Shown here piece by piece: positions 6,861 through 10,914 of a stretch of DNA of 10,914 nt (positions are counted from its first letter, which is position 1; every line of letters begins with the position of its first letter). The translations under genes and the position numbers were made by a program. Source of the stretch: JBGTCY01 sp041748615. Its GTDB lineage: Bacteria > Bacteroidota > Bacteroidia > Chitinophagales > CAIOSU01. The stretch is taken from assembly GCA_041748615.1 (NCBI GenBank), contig JBGTCY010000076.1, positions 1-10,914 of the forward strand. Direction: 5' to 3'. The notes below the pieces were generated by a model. The model saw only the letters and a list, made by a program, of their open reading frames with translations, was not told the origin of the DNA and made no database searches.

Positions 6861-7721
6861 ATGTCCGAAAATACGCCTTTTTGCAAAAAAAGTATCTTTC
6901 GTTGCGGAGAACGATTGCTTGATTTGTCTTCTCCGAAAATCATGGGCATTTTGAATGTTTCCCCTGAGTCATTTTATGATGGTGGCAACTATACCAGCGA
7001 AAAAGAATGGCTAACTCAAACTGAAAGAATGATGCTTGAAGGCGCGGAGTTCATTGATGTGGGCGGCATGAGTTCACGCCCTGGAGCGCAACCAATCAGC
7101 GAGGCGGAGGAATTGAACAGAATTATCCCGGTCATTCAAAGTATTAAAAAAATATTTCCTGATTTAATTATTTCCGTTGATACGTTTCGTTCTTCTGTCG
7201 CGACTGCCGCAATCGGAGAAGGCGCTTCAATCGTCAATGACATTTCAGCCGCGCGATTTGATGAGCGATTATTGGATGTTGTCCGCGAGCATCAGATTCC
7301 ATACGTGCTCATGCACATGCAGGGCACACCCGCTGATATGCAGCAACATCCCGTTTATGAAAATATCCTCCATGACCTGAGTGGATTTTTTGTTGAAAAA
7401 CTGAATCTGTTGAAGCAAAAAGGAATTCATGACGTCATCCTTGACCCCGGATTTGGTTTCGGAAAAACTGTTGAACACAATTACAACTTGCTGAAAAATC
7501 TGGGCGACCTGCGCATTTTCGGTTTACCGTTGATGGTGGGTATTTCCCGGAAATCCATGATTTGCAAAGTGTTAAAAGTGAATCCTGAAAAAGCGTTAAA
7601 CGGCACTACCGCCTTACATTCACTCGCACTGTTGAAAGGCGCGGATATTCTGCGGGTGCATGATGTGCGGGAAGCAAAAGAAGTGATTAATTTGATGCAG
7701 TATTATAAGAATGCAAACTAA
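6861..7721 (+). CDS. folP: Dihydropteroate synthase (FolP)
   Basis: FolP condenses hydroxymethyl-dihydropterin diphosphate with p-aminobenzoate to give dihydropteroate in folate synthesis, and is the target of sulfonamides. From the ATG at 6861 it has 286 residues. The TIM-barrel motifs appear in order: MGILNVSPESFYDGG (28-42), DVGGMSSRPGA (66-76), SVDTFR (105-110), Asn126-Asp127 in VNDIS, MHMQGTP (151-157), Asp195 in LDPGFGFGKT, SRKS (229-232) and RVHDV (265-269). All expected pterin and phosphate contacts are present. The frame extends upstream to a TTG at 6831, but the ATG better fits both the family N-terminus and the candidate promoter. gldC follows 29 bp downstream on the same strand. 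FolK, the preceding enzyme of the pathway, is encoded about 1.9 kb to the right in another unit. Confidence 0.96.
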   Translation: MSENTPFCKKSIFRCGERLLDLSSPKIMGILNVSPESFYDGGNYTSEKEWLTQTERMMLEGAEFIDVGGMSSRPGAQPISEAEELNRIIPVIQSIKKIFPDLIISVDTFRSSVATAAIGEGASIVNDISAARFDERLLDVVREHQIPYVLMHMQGTPADMQQHPVYENILHDLSGFFVEKLNLLKQKGIHDVILDPGFGFGKTVEHNYNLLKNLGDLRIFGLPLMVGISRKSMICKVLKVNPEKALNGTTALHSLALLKGADILRVHDVREAKEVINLMQYYKNAN

Positions 7722-7750
7722 CTATTCCAAAAAATTAAAATTGAAAAACC

Positions 7751-8104
7751 ATGAGCACACCCGACTCTTCTGAAATCAGATTGAAAGTTGAATTAGGCAC
7801 CGATAAAATTCCAAATCGCATCACCTGGGAGGCAACCGGAACGGGCGAACCGGAAAAGGAATGTAAAGCGTTCATGCTTTCCATTTGGGATGCCGTAGAT
7901 AATAATACCTTGCGCATTGACCTTTGGACGAAAGACATGCGTATGGATGATATGTCCAATCATTTTTTTCAGACGCTCATCACACTTGCGGAAACGTATG
8001 AGCGCGCAACGCACACCACTGAAGTTGTTTCAGCCATGAAGAAGTTTTGCGAAGAGCAATCCAAAAAAATCAGCGCTCAGATGCAGGGCAGACATCAGCA
8101 ATGA
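7751..8104 (+). CDS. gldC: Gliding motility protein GldC homologue
   Basis: This 117-residue soluble protein matches GldC of Flavobacterium along its length. The diagnostic block LSIWDAVDNNTLRIDLWTKD (43-62), continuing through MRMDDMSNHFFQTL (63-76), and the following helical region around ETYERATHTTEV (81-92) are closely family-like. There is no signal peptide or membrane segment, so it is cytosolic. In Flavobacterium johnsoniae gldC neighbours gldB and is an accessory rather than essential gliding gene, to my recollection. Homologues are widespread in non-gliding Bacteroidota, so its presence does not prove motility. Here it is 29 bp after folP, probably in the same transcript, with no gldB or other gld gene in the window. 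Its molecular function is not established. Confidence 0.9.
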   Translation: MSTPDSSEIRLKVELGTDKIPNRITWEATGTGEPEKECKAFMLSIWDAVDNNTLRIDLWTKDMRMDDMSNHFFQTLITLAETYERATHTTEVVSAMKKFCEEQSKKISAQMQGRHQQ

Positions 8105-8211
8105 ACAGTTTTTAAATTCATTCAAACTATTTTGAGAACATCATTTTATTGTCATAAAACGCAATCTATATCTTCATCCTTCCAAATCTGACGTTTAATC
8201 CTTATTATTAA

Positions 8212-8296
8212 GGGCTGTTCTAAAAATTTTGCCGCTTTCACCATCTCCTTCGAAGGATGAAGTGAGGCGTTAATAAGAGTAATTTTAGAACTGCCC
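8212..8296. repeat. 85-bp inverted-repeat element, MITE-like
   Basis: The ends are GGGCTGTTCTAAAA (8212-8225) and the complement of GGGCAGTTCTAAAA (8283-8296), 13 of 14 positions matching. The interior is itself imperfectly palindromic and contains the perfect CCTTCGAAGG (8247-8256) at its centre, so the whole element could fold into one long hairpin. The ends look like insertion-sequence terminal repeats, but there is no transposase and no clear target duplication (flanks TTATTAA and AATAAAA). It sits 107 bp after gldC and 17 bp before the response regulator start. A regulatory or terminator role is an alternative. Confidence 0.6.
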
Positions 8297-8313
8297 AATA
8301 AAAAAAATCAGCC

Positions 8314-9009
8314 ATGAAACCAAGAGTCTTATTAGTGGAAGATGAAAAAAACCTACAGGAAGCCATCCGCTTGAATCTCGAACTGGAAGATTATGAAGTG
8401 GAAGTGGCGCCAACCGGAAGTCTTGCCTTGAAAAAATTTAAAGAACAGCGTTTCAACCTCGTGATGCTGGATGTGATGCTGCCGGAAATGGATGGATTTA
8501 CGGTTTGTGAAAAAATGAGGTTGGAAAACATGGACATTCCGATTTTGTTTTTAACGGCTAAAGACACTCACGCGGATAAAATCAAAGGCTTTAAATCGGG
8601 CGCGGATGATTATATCACCAAACCGTTTAATCTTGAAGAAGTGCTGATGCGGGTGCAGGTACTGGTTAAGCATAGCATGAAAGGAACAAAACAAGAAACT
8701 TCCACGAAAATTTACAAATTCAACGGGAACGAAGTAAATTTCGCAACATACGAAGCAAAAGGTATCAGCGGCATCATCAAGCTCACCAAAAAAGAGGCGC
8801 AACTGCTCAAACTGCTGATTGACCACAAAGGTGAAGCGGTTTCACGTCAGCAGATTCTTGAGTATGTCTGGGGCTATGATGTGTTTCCGGCAACCCGCAC
8901 GATTGATAATTTCATTCTCTCCTTCCGGAAATATTTTGAGAAAGATATGCGCCAGCCGAAGCATTTTCACTCCATTCGCGGAGTTGGCTACAAATTCACG
9001 GTTGAATAA
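8314..9009 (+). CDS. OmpR/PhoB-type response regulator
   Basis: This is a 231-residue two-component transcription factor. The receiver domain (about 3-118) has the acidic pocket Glu9-Asp10, the phosphoacceptor Asp53 in LDVMLPEMDG, Thr81 in FLTA and Lys103 in TKPF, so it should be phosphorylated in the usual way. A linker leads to the winged-helix DNA-binding domain (about 135-231), with LTKKEAQLLKLL (157-168) and the recognition region TRTIDNFILSFRKYFE (194-209), ending in the wing motif SIRGVGYKF (220-228). No histidine kinase lies next to it here, so its partner and targets are unknown. The leader is A-rich (AATAAAAAAAATCAGCC before the ATG) and directly follows the 85-bp inverted repeat. 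Its 3' end overlaps the convergent kinase gene by 14 bp. Confidence 0.95.
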   Translation: MKPRVLLVEDEKNLQEAIRLNLELEDYEVEVAPTGSLALKKFKEQRFNLVMLDVMLPEMDGFTVCEKMRLENMDIPILFLTAKDTHADKIKGFKSGADDYITKPFNLEEVLMRVQVLVKHSMKGTKQETSTKIYKFNGNEVNFATYEAKGISGIIKLTKKEAQLLKLLIDHKGEAVSRQQILEYVWGYDVFPATRTIDNFILSFRKYFEKDMRQPKHFHSIRGVGYKFTVE

Positions 9010-9628
9010 TATGGATGCCCGGTGAATAGTCGCGATGGAAAAGTTCCAGCAACTTTTTGTAATCGCTTTCATTTTCAACAAAATCAATCCCGTACGTATT
9101 GACTATCAGTACAATTTCCTTTTGCAAACTTTTGAAATAACCGAGATAAGCGGATTGAATTTTTTCGAGATAATCCGCTGAAATATTTTTTTCATAATTC
9201 CGTCCTCGCTTCGAGATGTTCAGCAACAGGTTGGAAATATCATTGTGTAAATAAACCGTCATTTGCGGTTTGGGAATATTGGGATAAATGATGCTGAATA
9301 GTTTTTTAAACAAAAGAATTTCATCACCATCTAAGTTGATTTCAGCGAAAAGCAATGATTTGGCGAAAAGAAAATCACTCACTAAAAAATCATTAAATAG
9401 ATCCCGCTCAGCGCTCAATGTTTTCATTTGCTGAAAACGCTCCGCCATAAAATACATCTCCAGCGAAAAAGCGTATTGCCGGGGATTTTCATAAAACTTC
9501 GTCAGAAACGGATTATCGGCAAATTTTTCCAGACACAAACGTCCACGATAATCACGCGCGATTTTCTCCGCTAATGAGGTTTTTCCCGAACCGATATTAC
9601 CTTCAATGGTGATAAAATGATAGCGCAT
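8996..9628 (-). CDS. Deoxynucleoside kinase family protein
   Basis: This 210-residue P-loop kinase resembles the deoxynucleoside kinase family, which phosphorylates deoxynucleosides for salvage. Visible motifs are the Walker A loop GNIGSGKTS (10-18), the likely catalytic base Glu34 in LEKFADNPFLTKFY, and the LID region RGRNYEKNIS (141-150), close to that of deoxycytidine kinase. The ERS/DRS motif of well-studied members appears as SDF (84-86) within VSDFLFAKSLLFA, so the usual arginine is not seen. This may be normal for the Bacteroidota subgroup, but I cannot check. Substrate specificity (dA, dG, dC or T) cannot be read from the sequence. It lies 26 bp downstream of folK on the same strand, so cotranscription is likely. 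Its stop codon lies inside the end of the response regulator gene. Confidence 0.88.
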   Translation of the reverse strand: MRYHFITIEGNIGSGKTSLAEKIARDYRGRLCLEKFADNPFLTKFYENPRQYAFSLEMYFMAERFQQMKTLSAERDLFNDFLVSDFLFAKSLLFAEINLDGDEILLFKKLFSIIYPNIPKPQMTVYLHNDISNLLLNISKRGRNYEKNISADYLEKIQSAYLGYFKSLQKEIVLIVNTYGIDFVENESDYKKLLELFHRDYSPGIHIIQP

Positions 9629-9654
9629 GACAGCAGATAAGAAGACATTCCGAA

Positions 9655-10155
9655 TTATTGAATGGAGGTTTTTTGATTCTGAAAAACTTTTACTTCTAAA
9701 TTATCATCACACTGTTTTAGCAAATCACTAATGCTGCACTTGAAAACCGGATGCTGCAACGTAGGAGCAATTTCAGTCAGCGGAAGTAAAGTAAATCGCC
9801 TTTGATGCAATCGCGGATGAGGAATCGTCAGTTCCGGAAAATAAAAAATCAAATCATCGAGCAAAAGAATATCAATGTCTATCAACCGAGGTCCCCAGAT
9901 ACGTGATGTTGTTCTACCCATTTCCTGCTCGATTGTTTTCAAAACTGATAATAAAGCTTGAGGTGCAAGTTTTGTGTGTAAGGAGATTGCCTGATTGAAA
10001 AATGAAGGTTGTTCCTCAAAACCCCACGCAGCGGTTTCATAGACAGCGGAAATTTGAGTCAGTGGACTTACACTTTCACAAATCTTCATTTTTGCAAGTT
10101 CAAGATTATTCAGCCGGTCGCCAAGGTTTGTTCCCAATAACAAAAACGCTTTCAT
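9655..10155 (-). CDS. folK: Hydroxymethyl-dihydropterin pyrophosphokinase (FolK, HPPK)
   Basis: FolK transfers pyrophosphate from ATP to 6-hydroxymethyl-7,8-dihydropterin, making the substrate of FolP. From the ATG at 10155 it has 166 residues, a normal single-domain size. It shows LLLGTNLGDR (5-14), YETAAWGFEEQPSFFNQ (39-55), the magnesium-binding aspartates 93 and 95 in WGPRLIDIDILLLDD (87-101), and IPHPRLHQRRFTLLPL (111-126). An in-frame ATG at 10164 would add three residues. I prefer 10155 because MKAFLLLGTNLGD matches family N-termini and because a promoter-like site at 10170-10200 would leave almost no leader for the upstream ATG. It heads a leftward unit with the deoxynucleoside kinase and is divergent from sppA. 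Confidence 0.95.
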   Translation of the reverse strand: MKAFLLLGTNLGDRLNNLELAKMKICESVSPLTQISAVYETAAWGFEEQPSFFNQAISLHTKLAPQALLSVLKTIEQEMGRTTSRIWGPRLIDIDILLLDDLIFYFPELTIPHPRLHQRRFTLLPLTEIAPTLQHPVFKCSISDLLKQCDDNLEVKVFQNQKTSIQ

Positions 10156-10169
10156 TTGGTGCATTTGGG

Positions 10170-10200
10170 TAAAAGTAGCAAATCAGCTAAATTCGCCCAA
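10170..10200 (-). promoter_or_regulatory. Candidate Bacteroidota-type promoter for folK
   Basis: On the minus strand, TTG (10200-10198) is followed after exactly 20 bp by TACTTTTA (10177-10170), which matches TAnnTTTG except for the last base. Transcription would begin just before the ATG at 10164, which favours the ATG at 10155 as the folK start. Judged by eye. No equally good match was found for sppA in the same 60-bp spacer. Confidence 0.45.
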
Positions 10201-10224
10201 CCTCACCCTAAAAATTATTCTGCC

Positions 10225-10914
10225 ATGAGACAATTTCTGAAATATTTTTTCGCTTCCCTGCTCGGCACCATCATTGGTTTGTCGTTCACATTTTTTTTCG
10301 GCATCATCATGCTTGCATCCATCTCCGCTGCGGTCAGTAAAAGCAAAAGTAAAAAAGATGTGAAGCCTAATTCGGTGCTTGAATTACGTTTGGATTATGA
10401 TATAAAAGAGCGTACCAGCACCAATCCTTTTGAGAATTTTGGTTTTTCTTTCGACATGAAAAGCCATGTCGGCTTAAATGATATTTTAAAAAATATCAAT
10501 GAAGCCAAAGAAGATGATAACATCAAAGGCATTTACATTGATGTTTCATTTATGACTGCCGGCCAGGCAACGGTGGAGGCCATCCGCAAAGCTTTGATTG
10601 ATTTTAAAACATCCGGAAAGTTTATCGTGGCTTATGGCGAAATCATCACTCAAAAAGCGTATTACCTCGCCAGCGTTGCGGATGAAATTTATGCGAACCC
10701 GGTTGGGTTCATGGATTTTCGCGGTTTCGGTTCGGAGTTATTGTTTTTAAAAGGAATGTTTAACAAACTTGAAATTGAGCCGCAAACCATTTATGCCGGA
10801 AAGTTCAAAAGCGCGACCGAACCGTTCCGATTGGATAAAATGAGTGAAGAAAACCGAGAGCAGGTCACTTTTTTAATGAATGACATGTATGATCATTTTA
10901 TTCAGAACATCAGC
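10225..10914 (+). CDS. sppA: Signal peptide peptidase SppA, partial (5' end only)
   Basis: The frame opens at the ATG at 10225 and continues past the right edge; 230 residues are visible. SppA is a membrane-anchored serine protease with a Ser-Lys dyad that degrades cleaved signal peptides. An N-terminal membrane anchor is clear at about 7-36 (FFASLLGTIIGLSFTFFFGI within it), with the protease domain expected outside the cytoplasm. The clan features are NIKGIYIDVSFM (99-110), a stretch matching the crotonase-like fold around AYGEIITQKAYYLASVADEI (136-155), and AGKFKSATEPF (191-201), whose Lys195 corresponds to the catalytic lysine of E. coli SppA. The catalytic serine lies in the second half, beyond the window. 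The size suggests the long, two-domain E. coli-like form. It is divergent from folK with 60 bp between the start codons. Confidence 0.93.
   Translation, partial: MRQFLKYFFASLLGTIIGLSFTFFFGIIMLASISAAVSKSKSKKDVKPNSVLELRLDYDIKERTSTNPFENFGFSFDMKSHVGLNDILKNINEAKEDDNIKGIYIDVSFMTAGQATVEAIRKALIDFKTSGKFIVAYGEIITQKAYYLASVADEIYANPVGFMDFRGFGSELLFLKGMFNKLEIEPQTIYAGKFKSATEPFRLDKMSEENREQVTFLMNDMYDHFIQNIS

Noticed and set aside
10156..10164. ATG at 10164 as the folK start
   Set aside because: The promoter-like site ends only a few bases before it, and the ATG at 10155 gives the family-like MKAFLLLGTNLGDR. The difference is only three residues and is not proven.
10199..10208. AACCTCACCC upstream of sppA as a second copy of the REP-like repeat tail
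   Set aside because: Only about eight bases are shared and no palindrome accompanies it, so it cannot be told from chance.

Overview
The window is chromosomal housekeeping DNA from a member of the Bacteroidota. The evidence is a GldC homologue, a DoxX-type membrane protein of the BT_3928 type, a bifunctional HisB (phosphatase plus dehydratase), A-rich leaders with no clear Shine-Dalgarno sequence, and two promoter-like sites that fit the Bacteroidota TTG / TAnnTTTG pattern. The exact order or genus cannot be read from the sequence.

Left part (33-5160, + strand): a histidine biosynthesis cluster. It runs hisG, then a 206-bp spacer filled with repeats, then one open frame encoding HisD and HisC as a fused protein, then bifunctional hisB overlapping it by 4 bp, then hisH. 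The enzymes present cover the first step (HisG), formation of the imidazole ring (HisH, as glutaminase of the HisHF complex) and the last four steps (HisB, HisC, HisB, HisD). The genes for the middle of the pathway (hisA, hisF, hisI/E) do not follow hisH and must lie elsewhere.

Middle part (5383-8104): a leftward pair, a DoxX/thioredoxin-like membrane protein followed by a 60-residue acidic protein, and divergently a rightward pair, folP (dihydropteroate synthase) and gldC. A short shared intergenic region at about 6798-6860 separates them.

Right part (8212-10914): an 85-bp inverted-repeat element, an OmpR-type response regulator without an adjacent kinase, and convergent to it a leftward folK and deoxynucleoside kinase pair. 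Divergent from folK is the start of sppA, which runs off the right edge. FolK and FolP catalyse successive steps of folate synthesis but sit in separate transcription units here.

The most notable points are the HisD-HisC fusion, the period-7 tandem repeats in the spacers on both sides of hisDC-hisB-hisH (two arrays are inverted copies of each other), a palindromic repeat directly upstream of the hisDC start, and the 85-bp element before the response regulator. I found no CRISPR array, tRNA, rRNA, complete insertion sequence, phage gene or recognisable defence system, and I do not claim a new biological system.
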